From MGOM01 sp035455265 (GTDB taxonomy: Bacteria > Chloroflexota > Anaerolineae > Anaerolineales > E44-bin32), in NCBI GenBank assembly GCA_035455265.1, contig DATIFK010000012.1, positions 27,449 to 91,448 of the forward strand: 64,000 bases of DNA. The letters are read 5' to 3'. The number at the start of each line of letters is the position of its first letter. Position 1 is the stretch's first letter. Below the pieces are notes generated by a model that saw nothing but the letters and a program-made list of their open reading frames with translations, had not been told where the DNA came from and searched no databases. Positions 41,952 through 49,322 of this stretch are shown piece by piece. Both the position numbers and the translations under genes were made by a program.

Positions 41952-41995
41952 CCCCAATGCTTTCCACGGTCCGCACAAGGGAGGCATTGGGGTGA
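41948..41995 (+). CDS. Mini-ORF 1 of a three-peptide chain
   Basis: A 15-residue frame (MTPMLSTVRTREALG) whose ATG overlaps the corrinoid protein's stop (ATGA). It contains AAGGGAGG about 10 bases before its stop, which overlaps the next GTG (GTGA). The peptide and the Shine-Dalgarno resemble those of mini-ORFs 2 and 3. No family is known; expression as peptide is untested. Confidence 0.45.
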   Translation: MTPMLSTVRTREALG

Positions 41996-42108
41996 CCCCA
42001 TCCCTTTCACCAGCCCGCACACCGCCTCGGTGCACCGAAACGGGTGGAAAGGAGGCGTTGGGGTGACCCCAACGCTTTCACCAGCCCGCACAAAGGAGGC
42101 GTTGGGGT
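41950..42108. repeat. Tandem repeat (three units) between corrinoid protein and methyltransferase
   Basis: Three units (41950-41993, 41994-42064, 42065-42108) begin GACCCCA and end TTGGGGT, with ends that are complementary (ACCCCAAnGC / GCnTTGGGGT), so each unit can fold into a stem-loop. Lengths are 44, 71 and 44; the second has a 27-base insertion around ACCGCCTCGGTGCACCG. Each holds a Shine-Dalgarno near its right end. Confidence 0.85.
41992..42066 (+). CDS. Mini-ORF 2 of a three-peptide chain
   Basis: A 24-residue frame (GTG start; MTPSLSPARTPPRC... ending GGKEALG) overlapping the stop of mini-ORF 1 by GTGA. Same N-terminal MTP.LS..RT and C-terminal EALG as its neighbours, with a nine-residue insertion containing a Cys. 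AAAGGAGG precedes its stop, serving the next GTG. Confidence 0.45.
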   Translation: MTPSLSPARTPPRCTETGGKEALG

Positions 42109-42110
42109 GA
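42063..42110 (+). CDS. Mini-ORF 3 of a three-peptide chain
   Basis: A 15-residue frame (GTG start; MTPTLSPARTKEALG) that overlaps the stop of mini-ORF 2 and ends at a TGA overlapping the GTG of the methyltransferase gene at 42107. The AAAGGAGG within it is that gene's Shine-Dalgarno, so translation of this frame would directly affect downstream initiation. Confidence 0.5.
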   Translation: MTPTLSPARTKEALG

Positions 42111-43009
42111 CCCACGATCGCTGGGCGAAGCTTCTGGCACGCCCCGGCGTTGTGCTGGCCGACGGCGCCATGGGGACGATGCTCTTCGACGCCGGCCTGC
42201 AGTTCGGCGATCCGCCCGAGCGCTGGAATGTCGAGTATCCCGATCGGGTGCGCGCCATCCACCGCGGCTACCTGGAAGCCGGGGCGCGCCTGATCCTGAC
42301 CAACACCTTCGGCGGGAACGGCTTCCGTCTCGGACTGCACGGGCTGGAAGGCCGCGTGGCCGAGCTCAGCATGGCCGGGGCGCTGATCGCTCGCGCCGAA
42401 GTGGATGCCTCCGGAAACGGAGCGCTCGTCGCCGGCGACATCGGACCCAGCGGGACGATCCTCGCGCCGCTGGGGGAGACCTTGTTCGAGGACGCCGCCG
42501 CGGCGTTTGCCGAGCAAGCCAGGGCACTGGTCAAGGGCGGCGTCGATGTCCTGTGGATTGAGACGATGTCGGACTTGGAGGAAATGCGGGCGGCGATGGA
42601 AGGCGCCCGCCAGGCTTCGGCCGATATCCCGTTGCTGACGACGATGACGTTCGACACGCGCGGGCACACGATGATGGGTGTCAGCCCGGAGCAGGCGGTC
42701 ACGTCGTTGGGCGCGTGGGGCGCCGACGCCATCGGGGGCAACTGCGGGAACGGACCCGAGGAGATCATCGGCGTCCTGGAGAAGATGCATGCGGCCGCGC
42801 CGGAAGCAGTGTTGGTGGCGAAAGCCAACGCCGGGGTACCTCAACTGATCCAGGGCCGGGCGGTCTATGGGGCTTCGCCCGAGGCCATGGGCGAATACGC
42901 CCGCGCCGCTGCCGCTCTCGGGGCGCGCATCATCGGCGCCTGCTGCGGCAGCACGCCGGCCCATCTGCGGGCGATGGCGGAGGCGCTGCGCGGGCAGCTG
43001 GCCGCCTAA
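42107..43009 (+). CDS. Homocysteine S-methyltransferase-family protein
   Basis: A 300-residue TIM-barrel protein related to the MetH N-terminal module and betaine-homocysteine methyltransferase. GTG 42107 is chosen because AAAGGAGG lies 8 bases upstream. It has 'VLADGAMGTMLF', 'ILTNTFGGNGFRL', 'AGDIGPSG', 'WIETMSDLEEM' and the zinc cysteines in 'GGNCGNGP' and 'GACCGSTPAH', so the Zn-thiolate site is intact. It may transfer methyl from the corrinoid protein or the substrate to homocysteine or another thiol. Translation may depend on the mini-ORF array upstream. Confidence 0.88.
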   Translation: MTHDRWAKLLARPGVVLADGAMGTMLFDAGLQFGDPPERWNVEYPDRVRAIHRGYLEAGARLILTNTFGGNGFRLGLHGLEGRVAELSMAGALIARAEVDASGNGALVAGDIGPSGTILAPLGETLFEDAAAAFAEQARALVKGGVDVLWIETMSDLEEMRAAMEGARQASADIPLLTTMTFDTRGHTMMGVSPEQAVTSLGAWGADAIGGNCGNGPEEIIGVLEKMHAAAPEAVLVAKANAGVPQLIQGRAVYGASPEAMGEYARAAAALGARIIGACCGSTPAHLRAMAEALRGQLAA

Positions 43010-43026
43010 ATGAGAGGCGAGTCGGG

Positions 43027-43641
43027 ATGAAGAGTCAGCCGGATGCGGGTCGGTCGCCCCGAGGCACGGCTCTGATTGCGTGCGGGGCCCTGGCGCGCGA
43101 AGTGCTGGCGTTGCGCGATCGCTACGGCTGGGACGCCGATGTGCTGGGAGTCGCCTCGCTGCTGCACAACCATCCCGAGGGCATCGCGCCGGCGGTGAGC
43201 GAGCGCATCCGGCAAGCGCGTGGACGCTACCGCCGCGTGATTGTGGTCTACGGGGAATGCGGCACGCGCGGTCAACTCGACGCCGTCCTGGCCGAGGAGG
43301 GCGTCGAGCGGCTCGCCGGACCTCATTGTTACGAGATGTACGCCGACGGCCAATTCGCCGAGATCATGAAAGAGGCGCCGGGCACGTTCTTCCTCACGGA
43401 CTACCTGGCGCGCTCGTTCGACCACCTGGTGATCGAGAACCTGGGAATCGATCGGCATCCGGAGCTGCGCCGAGATTACTTCGGCAACTACACGCGCGTC
43501 GTTTACCTGGCCCAGACCGACGAGCCGTCGTTGCTGACTGCCGCCGAACATGCCGCCGACGCCCTCGGCCTGCCTCTGGAAGTGCGGCGGGTCGGCCTCG
43601 GTGGCCTGGAGACTCGCCTGGTGGAGCTGATGAATCGATGA
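43027..43641 (+). CDS. DUF1638 protein of methyltransferase clusters
   Basis: A 204-residue soluble protein with the DUF1638 pattern: 'ALIACGALAREVLALRDRYGW', 'LLHNHPEGIAPAVSERI', 'VIVVYGECGTRGQLDAVLAEEGVERLAGPHCYEMYAD' in parts, and 'LTDYLARSFDHLVIENLGID'. Cys and His residues (in 'IACGAL', 'LHNHPE', 'GECGTRG', 'PHCYEMY') could bind a metal or corrinoid. Genes of this family recur beside MttB-type methyltransferases, but no activity is established. ATG 43027 follows 'GAGGCGAGTCGGG'. Confidence 0.85.
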   Translation: MKSQPDAGRSPRGTALIACGALAREVLALRDRYGWDADVLGVASLLHNHPEGIAPAVSERIRQARGRYRRVIVVYGECGTRGQLDAVLAEEGVERLAGPHCYEMYADGQFAEIMKEAPGTFFLTDYLARSFDHLVIENLGIDRHPELRRDYFGNYTRVVYLAQTDEPSLLTAAEHAADALGLPLEVRRVGLGGLETRLVELMNR

Positions 43642-43660
43642 TCCCCCGAGAGGCGCGGAG

Positions 43661-43960
43661 ATGACGCGCGTGCAGATCGTCTACTGGCGCGATATCCCGG
43701 CGCAAGTGAAGGCGCGCCAGGGATCGCAGCGGGCAGCGCGCCCGCTTTCGGGTCGCTTCCAACAGGCTATTGATGAGGCGGCCATGCGCGCCGGTCTTTC
43801 CGGGACAGACGACTATCTCGGCCAATGGCGATCGACCGAAGGCGAGGAGCGCCCCGGAGACCCCGAAACGCTGGCGCAAGCCGCGGCCGAGGAGCTGGAG
43901 GCGGCGTACCCGCAATCCCGCCTGGCGGCGTTGGCGGCGCGCGGTGGAGCGGAAGAATGA
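43661..43960 (+). CDS. 'Virulence factor' family small protein
   Basis: A 99-residue protein starting 'TRVQIVYWRDIPAQVKARQG', with 'GTDDYLGQWRSTEG' in the middle and a helical Glu/Ala-rich C-terminus. This is the pattern of the small family called 'virulence factor', which occurs mainly in corrinoid-methyltransferase clusters of non-pathogens, so the name is misleading. It probably supports methyl transfer or folate chemistry. It is placed 19 bases after the DUF1638 gene and 52 before the MTHFR-C gene. Confidence 0.8.
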   Translation: MTRVQIVYWRDIPAQVKARQGSQRAARPLSGRFQQAIDEAAMRAGLSGTDDYLGQWRSTEGEERPGDPETLAQAAAEELEAAYPQSRLAALAARGGAEE

Positions 43961-44012
43961 CGCGTTTGCGGGAGTTGACCGGACGGCTGCATTGTCAGCC
44001 GGACATGGTCGA

Positions 44013-44465
44013 ATGAGCTTCCTTCAGAACGCGCCATGGTTGCTGGAATGGGCCTACCGTGCCGCCGGAGCCGCCCTCGGCGCAGCGCGGCCCTTGCTCC
44101 GCCCCGGGGGAACGATCGAGCATGTCTTTGTCGCCGGCGAAGAGCTCACCAAGGGGCCGGTCTTCGACTGCCGGATGTGCGGCCAATGCATCCTGCACAT
44201 GACCGGGATGACCTGCCCGATGACCTGCCCCAAGGAATTGCGCAACGGGCCATGTGGAGGCGTCCGCCCAGACGGCCGGTGCGAAGTGAAGCCGGAGATG
44301 ATGTGCGTGTGGGTGGAAGCGTGGCAGCGCTCGAAGAGTATGCCGCTGTTTGGTGACCAGATCCGTCGCGTCCAACCTCCGGTCGACCGGCGCCTGCAGG
44401 GCACATCGGCCTGGATCAACGAAGTCATCGGCCGGAGCGGAGTGCCAACGGGGTGGGAGGCGTGA
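44013..44465 (+). CDS. MTHFR C-terminal-domain protein (zinc/Fe-S partner of MetF)
   Basis: A 150-residue protein of the MTHFR_C (MetV-like) family. It has 'CRMCGQCILHMTGMTCPMTCPKEL' (read in parts), 'GPCGGV', 'GRCEV' and 'MCVW', a cysteine-rich domain that binds Fe-S or zinc in bifunctional methylenetetrahydrofolate reductases of anaerobes. N-terminal 'WLLEWAYRAAGAAL' is a helix. It is encoded just upstream of MetF, with stop and start overlapping (GTGA), and should form the MetV-MetF complex that links methyl-THF oxidation to an electron carrier. Confidence 0.9.
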   Translation: MSFLQNAPWLLEWAYRAAGAALGAARPLLRPGGTIEHVFVAGEELTKGPVFDCRMCGQCILHMTGMTCPMTCPKELRNGPCGGVRPDGRCEVKPEMMCVWVEAWQRSKSMPLFGDQIRRVQPPVDRRLQGTSAWINEVIGRSGVPTGWEA

Positions 44466-45508
44466 CCCTTCGACTTCCCAAGGGGACGCTCCGCGGTCGC
44501 TCGGAGGCTGGAACAGCTCAGCCCCTCGCTCCGCTCAGGGCCGGATCGCGCCTCGAACGCGTGCTGCGATCGGGCCGATTCGCGGTCACGGCCGAGCTCA
44601 ATCCGCCCGACAGTGCCGACCCGCAGGCGGTCTACGACCGGGCCTTGGTGCTGGCTTCGGTGTGCGATGCCATTAACGCCACCGATGCCTCGGGCGCCAA
44701 CGTCCACATGTCGAGCGTCGGCATGTGCGCCTTGTTGACGCGCGCCGGCTACGAGCCGGTGATGCAGGTCTCCTGCCGCGACCGGAATCGCATCGCCATC
44801 CAGGGCGACCTGTTGGGCGCGGGGGCGATGGGCGTGCGCAATATCCTGTGTCTGACGGGCGACGGCGTGCAGGCCGGCGATCAACCGGAAGCCAAGCCGG
44901 TCTTCGACCTCGATTCGATTTCGCTGTTGCGCACGGCGCGATTGCTGCGTGACGACGGTCGCTTTCTGAGCGGACGCCCGCTCGAAGCCCGCCCGGCCTT
45001 CTTCCTGGGCGCCGCTGAGAATCCGTTCGCCCCACCCCTGGACGTCCGCCCGCTGCGGCTGGCGAAGAAGATCGACGCCGGCGCGGATTTCATCCAGACG
45101 CAATTCTGCTTTGACGTGCCCGCTCTGCGCCGCTTCATGGCCGGCGTGCGGGATCTGGGGCTGCACCGCAAGGCCTTCCTGCTCATCGGTGTCGGCCCGC
45201 TGCGCTCGGCGCACGCCGCCGAGTGGATGCGGGAGCACGTGCCCGGCGTGGCCATCCCGGATGACGTCATCCGCAGGCTGGGGAGCGTGCCGCAAGACCG
45301 GCAGCGGGACGAAGGCAAGCGCTTGTGCGTGGAGATCATCCAGCAGGTGCAAGAGATCGAAGGGGTGAGCGGCGTGCACGTCATGGCCTACCGCCAGGAG
45401 GAGCTCGTGGCAGAGATCATCGAGGAGGCCGGGCTGATCCCGCGCCGGGTGGTCAACAGGGGGCTGGCGGCGGTGGAGGAGGCGACATCGGCATGGAAAC
45501 CGTCCTGA
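44462..45508 (+). CDS. metF: Methylenetetrahydrofolate reductase
   Basis: A 348-residue TIM-barrel flavoprotein. GTG 44462 is chosen because it overlaps the preceding stop and has GGAGG 6 bases upstream. The domain begins about residue 32 ('RLERVLRSGRFAVTAELNPPDSADP' in parts), with 'NATDASGANVHMSS', 'NILCLTGDGVQ' and 'GADFIQTQFCFDV' as family markers. The first 30 residues are an unusual Arg/Gly-rich extension. It interconverts methylene- and methyl-THF; in this cluster it would oxidise methyl-THF made from the demethylated substrate. The C-terminal partner domain is separate (44013). Overlaps the next gene by 16 bases. Confidence 0.93.
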   Translation: MTLRLPKGTLRGRSEAGTAQPLAPLRAGSRLERVLRSGRFAVTAELNPPDSADPQAVYDRALVLASVCDAINATDASGANVHMSSVGMCALLTRAGYEPVMQVSCRDRNRIAIQGDLLGAGAMGVRNILCLTGDGVQAGDQPEAKPVFDLDSISLLRTARLLRDDGRFLSGRPLEARPAFFLGAAENPFAPPLDVRPLRLAKKIDAGADFIQTQFCFDVPALRRFMAGVRDLGLHRKAFLLIGVGPLRSAHAAEWMREHVPGVAIPDDVIRRLGSVPQDRQRDEGKRLCVEIIQQVQEIEGVSGVHVMAYRQEELVAEIIEEAGLIPRRVVNRGLAAVEEATSAWKPS

Positions 45509-46392
45509 GCTCGCCGGCGAAGGAGGTCCGCATCGGCCCGGGCCGACCCTTCGTGCTGGTGGGCGAACGCATCAATCCAACGAACCGCAGCCGGCTGGCG
45601 GCCGAGATGGCCGCTGGGAACTTCGAGCGGGTGAAGGCCGACGCGCTGGCGCAGGTGGCGGCCGGCGCGCACATGCTGGACGTCAATGCCGGGATGCCGT
45701 TGGTGGATGAACCGGCCATCCTGGCCGAGGCGATCCGCGTCCTGCAGGCGACCGTCGACGTGCCGTTGAGCATCGATTCGTCGATCATGGCCGCGCTGGA
45801 AGCGGGCCTGGCGGCCTACCAGGGCAAGGCGTTGGTCAACTCGGTCACTGCGGAGGAAGAACGCCTCGAACGCGTTCTTCCGCTGGTCAGGCAACATGGT
45901 GCGGCCGTGATCGGCGTGTCCAACGACGAAACCGGGATCTCGGAGGATCCCGACGTGCGCTTCGCCGTGGCCAAGCGCATCGTCGAGCGCGCCGAAGCGT
46001 TTGGGATCCCTCGCGAGGACGTTCTCATCGACCCTCTGGTCATGCCGATCGGGGCGATGCGCAGCGCCGGAAGCTCGGCCTTTGCCATCCTGCGGCGGGT
46101 GCGGGAAGAGCTCGGAGTCAATACGTGCTGCGGCGCGTCGAACGTGTCCTTCGGACTGCCCGATCGACCCACGTTGAACGCCGCCTTCCTGACCATGGCC
46201 ATCGCCTGTGGGCTGACGTCGGCGATCACCAATCCGCTGGAGGAGTCGATCCGCAAGGCGATCTACGCCGCTGATGTGCTGATGGGCGTTGACGAAAACT
46301 GCGCGGCATGGCTGGCGGCGCACCGCGGCGCCTCCGGCGGCGATGAGCGCGCTGCGCGCCGGCGCAGGCGGCAAGAGACGACCGGGGGTTAG
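45493..46392 (+). CDS. Methyltetrahydrofolate:corrinoid methyltransferase (pterin-binding)
   Basis: A 299-residue DHPS-like TIM barrel. Markers: 'VGERINPTNRSRL' (pterin entry loop), 'MLDVNAGMPLVDE', 'PLSIDSS', 'IGVSNDETGI', 'LIDPLVMPIGA' and 'CCGASNVSFGLPDR', as in AcsE, MtgA and the MetH folate module. It would move the methyl group between the corrinoid protein (41259) and THF. ATG 45493 overlaps the end of metF. The C-terminus ends in a Gly/Arg-rich tail. This is the last gene of the cluster; no terminator hairpin is obvious in the 89 bp that follow. Confidence 0.92.
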   Translation: METVLSSPAKEVRIGPGRPFVLVGERINPTNRSRLAAEMAAGNFERVKADALAQVAAGAHMLDVNAGMPLVDEPAILAEAIRVLQATVDVPLSIDSSIMAALEAGLAAYQGKALVNSVTAEEERLERVLPLVRQHGAAVIGVSNDETGISEDPDVRFAVAKRIVERAEAFGIPREDVLIDPLVMPIGAMRSAGSSAFAILRRVREELGVNTCCGASNVSFGLPDRPTLNAAFLTMAIACGLTSAITNPLEESIRKAIYAADVLMGVDENCAAWLAAHRGASGGDERAARRRRRQETTGG

Positions 46393-46481
46393 TCGGCCTC
46401 CCGTGGCGAGCGCCGGTCGCCGCGTAAAGGAACGGTTGATTGCACGGCGGGCGTAGGCTCGCTCGGGTTCTTGAACGGCAT

Positions 46482-47360
46482 CTAGAACTCCGCAACAACT
46501 GGGACGACCTCCCGTCCCAGGCTCTCCAGCAGCCCGACCTCGTGGACGTTCGCCATCGAGAAGATGAGGTGCTGGATCCCCGCCTGGGCCCAACGACGAC
46601 AGTCCTCAATCATCCGGGAGGCCGATGCCTTCGACCGATCGAAGGCGATCGTGGCCAGAGCGGTGCGCTCGATCTCATCGTACGGCCGGCCGACGTCATC
46701 GCAGTGCCGCCGCAGCACGTCGAGTTTGTGGCGCATGTTGGCGAGGTCGCCGGTGAAGAGGTTGCAGGCATCGGCGTACTGCGCCACCAGGCGCAGGGTC
46801 TTGCGCTCACCCCCGCCACCGACCAGGATGGGCGGATGAGGCCGGGTCAGAGGGGCCGGTTGCGCGAGCGGCTCCTTCATGTGGACGTGCTTCCCCTGAA
46901 ACGGTTGGGTGGCGCCGGCCCACATCTGGTGGGCGGCGCGCAAGGTGTCTTCCAACAACTCGAAGCGTGACTTCGTCGACGGAAATGGCACGCCCAGGCC
47001 GCGGGCTTCGCGTTCGAACCAGGCAGCCCCGACGCCGAAATACGCTCGACCGCCTGAAAGAATGTCCAGCGTCGTCGCTGTCTTGATGAGGATGCCGGGA
47101 TATCGGTAGACGACGCCCGTGACCATCGTGCCGAGGTGGATCCGCGCCGTAGCGGAAGCCAGGTAGCCCAGGGTGGCATAAGCCTCCAACATCGGGTCCG
47201 CCACCGGGCCGATGCCGCGGATCTGGAAGAAGTGGTCCATTACCCATAGGCTATCCAGCCCGGCTGCTTCGGCAGCCTGGCCGATGTCTCGCAGCGTCGG
47301 GCCGATATTGGCGGGGCTGCCGGTCCAATCGAAACGGACGATTTGCAGGCCTAGCTTCAT
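46482..47360 (-). CDS. LLM-class (F420-type) oxidoreductase
   Basis: A 292-residue luciferase-like monooxygenase-family protein. The start at 47360 follows GGAGG. 'ESAEAAGLDSLWVMDHFF' type N-terminus, 'LGTMVTGVVYRYPGILIKTATTLDILSGGR' in parts, 'FGVGAAWFEREARGLGVPFP', and 'PILVGGGGERKTLRLVAQYADACNL' in parts are class markers; the fold binds F420 or FMN. It is convergent with the methyltransferase cluster. Substrate unknown. If F420 is the cofactor the organism must make it. Confidence 0.9.
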   Translation of the reverse strand: MKLGLQIVRFDWTGSPANIGPTLRDIGQAAEAAGLDSLWVMDHFFQIRGIGPVADPMLEAYATLGYLASATARIHLGTMVTGVVYRYPGILIKTATTLDILSGGRAYFGVGAAWFEREARGLGVPFPSTKSRFELLEDTLRAAHQMWAGATQPFQGKHVHMKEPLAQPAPLTRPHPPILVGGGGERKTLRLVAQYADACNLFTGDLANMRHKLDVLRRHCDDVGRPYDEIERTALATIAFDRSKASASRMIEDCRRWAQAGIQHLIFSMANVHEVGLLESLGREVVPVVAEF

Positions 47361-47692
47361 GTGGACCTCCGTACGTGCGAGTGAGGCTGGGGCGCCGTCG
47401 CTTTCGTCCTGACTTCCGCGGCGAGGCCGGCCCCGCGTCGGCTTGAGTTGCAGCACTCCGCATCCGTTGGAGGGCCGGTCGCCGTCCCGGACGGGATGAA
47501 CACCCCGAGTGTAATCTCGGGAGCCCAGGCAACGCAGGCCGAGGTCCTGTTCTGCTTGCTCAACGCCCGCCACAAGCGCCGGGACGACTCGTATCAAAGT
47601 GTGACATATGACCGGACGCAAAGTGTCACATTAGAGTATCGACGGCCAGGGCGGCTCCCATAGAATGGCAACAACCGCTCCGCAGCGGGACC
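47361..47692. other. Regulatory gap before the PTS operon regulator
   Basis: A 332-bp divergent region between the LLM oxidoreductase and PRD regulator genes. It holds no ORF I can support. It contains the direct-repeat operator candidate at 47595-47631 and a -10-like TAGAAT at 47661-47666, followed by a CCGCTCCGCAGCGG stem (47675-47688) and the regulator's ATG at 47693. No riboswitch is recognised. Confidence 0.6.
47595..47631. promoter_or_regulatory. Direct-repeat operator candidate CAAAGTGTSACAT
   Basis: CAAAGTGTGACAT (47595-47607) and CAAAGTGTCACAT (47619-47631), 24 bases apart centre to centre. They match at 12 of 13 positions and include the inverted TGTGAC/GTCACA pair. They lie about 30 bases upstream of the TAGAAT at 47661, as would suit activator binding by the PRD regulator or a Crp-like protein. 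Confidence 0.6.
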
Positions 47693-49261
47693 ATGCCTGA
47701 GCTCGACTCTCGCCAGGCCGCCATCGTCTCCCTGCTCCTACACTCAACCAAACCAGTGGCCGCTCACGAACTTGGAAGCCGCCTTGGTCTGTCCGCCCGC
47801 GTGGTCCGCTACAACCTCCCGATGATTCGCCAGTGGGTCTCCCGTCAAGGCGCTCAGCTGAGCATTGGACCCAAGCTTGGCGTCGGGCTCCTTGTGGACG
47901 CTCCGACGCGCCACGCCATGACCGACGCTCTGGTGGCCGGGGAACATCTCCTCTCCGTCTCGCCGGCCGAGCGCCAACAACTGCTGCTGCTCTTCCTCCT
48001 TTCCGCCAACGGTCCGCTGACGCGCCGGCACTTGGAAGCGCGGATCCCTGTCTCGCTGGCAACGCTATCGCGGGACCTGACTCGCGCCGAGCCGTGGCTG
48101 TCGGGCCACCGGCTGGCGTTGTTGCGACGGCCCCGCCTGGGCGAGATGGTCGTGGGCCGCGAGGAAGACCGGCGGCGGGCGCTGATCGCGTTGGTCTTGG
48201 AAGCCGAGGTCGAGGCGCTGCTTCTGGACTTGGCGCTGTGGGGGCGGTTGCCGGTGCCGGGGGTCCGCCTGGCCGAGCGGCCGTTCACAACGATTCTCCT
48301 CCGCGAGCTGCGGAGCTGGGGGCTGGATTCGGCGTGGAGATCGGTTACTCGGATCGAAACGCATCTGCATCGTCGCTTCAGCGACATCGATCACCTGATG
48401 TTGGCTCTGGCCTGGGCCGTGGCCGTGCGGCGCTCAGGTGCCGGATACACCCTGGAGCCGGCGTGGCCCTCGGCGGACCACGTGGAGGGGACGCCTGAGT
48501 ATGCGGCCGTGAGCGCGGCAGCCGGCGCGTTCCTGCAGGAAGGCGGCTTTCACCTGCCTGAAACAGAGCGAGCCCACTTGGCTCTCGACGTTCGAACGTC
48601 GGGCCCGCAACCGGATGCTGATGGGAGCGAGCCTTCTGCAGAAGCCGCCCCGGGCGAGTTCACCGACCTGGCCATGTTTCTGGCGCGGGAGATCGGACGT
48701 CGCCTGGGGGAGGACTTGACGCATCCGGAAGTGCTGGACCGCTTGGCGGAGCATCTAGCGCGAGCCGTAGATCGCGCCCGCCACGGCCTCCTTATTCGCA
48801 ATCCCCTCCTGGCGGAGATCCGGCAGGTCTATCCGGACCTGTGGCTGGCGGCGGAGGACTTCCTGGCCGAGCACTCAGCCCGGATCGGCGTGCCCCTGCC
48901 CCCCGACGAGGTCGGCTACGTGACGATGTACATGGGCATCGCCCACGAGATGAACCTGCGCTCGCGGGCGGCGCGGCGGCCGCGGGTGGTGGTGGTCTGT
49001 CCGAGTGGGGGTGTGACAGCCTGGATGATGGTCTCTCAATTGCAGCGGCGCCTGCCCGAGCTCGAAATCGTGGAGATCACGTCGATCCGGAATCTCAGTC
49101 GCCTGGAGGCGAAGCACATCGATGCCGTGATCAGCACGGCTCGGGTGACCTGCAACGGTGTGCCCGTGATCACGGTCAGCCCGCTGGTCGGACCGGAGGA
49201 TGTGGAACGGATCCGGCAAAGCCTGGCGCGCCCCGAGCACGTCCTCCGGGGAACAGCGTGA
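47693..49261 (+). CDS. PRD-containing transcriptional regulator with EIIB-like domain
   Basis: A 522-residue regulator. The N-terminal winged helix ('STKPVAAHELGSRLGLSARVVRYNL') is followed by a second helix-turn-helix region (residues 100-135). Two PRD-like helical domains follow (about 190-300 and 325-425) and then a EIIB-type domain at the C-terminus ('VVVVCPSGGVTAWMMVSQLQRRLPE' in parts, with the phospho-acceptor Cys). This is the LicR/MtlR activator layout. The second PRD retains the first His ('EHLARAVDRARHG'), but 'YVTMYMGIAHE' lacks the second His of the usual 'LHF' motif, and the EIIA domain is missing. It probably activates the PTS operon and is tuned by HPr and EIIB phosphorylation. 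Confidence 0.85.
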   Translation: MPELDSRQAAIVSLLLHSTKPVAAHELGSRLGLSARVVRYNLPMIRQWVSRQGAQLSIGPKLGVGLLVDAPTRHAMTDALVAGEHLLSVSPAERQQLLLLFLLSANGPLTRRHLEARIPVSLATLSRDLTRAEPWLSGHRLALLRRPRLGEMVVGREEDRRRALIALVLEAEVEALLLDLALWGRLPVPGVRLAERPFTTILLRELRSWGLDSAWRSVTRIETHLHRRFSDIDHLMLALAWAVAVRRSGAGYTLEPAWPSADHVEGTPEYAAVSAAAGAFLQEGGFHLPETERAHLALDVRTSGPQPDADGSEPSAEAAPGEFTDLAMFLAREIGRRLGEDLTHPEVLDRLAEHLARAVDRARHGLLIRNPLLAEIRQVYPDLWLAAEDFLAEHSARIGVPLPPDEVGYVTMYMGIAHEMNLRSRAARRPRVVVVCPSGGVTAWMMVSQLQRRLPELEIVEITSIRNLSRLEAKHIDAVISTARVTCNGVPVITVSPLVGPEDVERIRQSLARPEHVLRGTA

Positions 49262-49322
49262 AGTCGAAGCTCGCCCGACTCCGAAGCCGGCGACGGCCGC
49301 CAGCCGGGGAAGAGAGTCCCCG

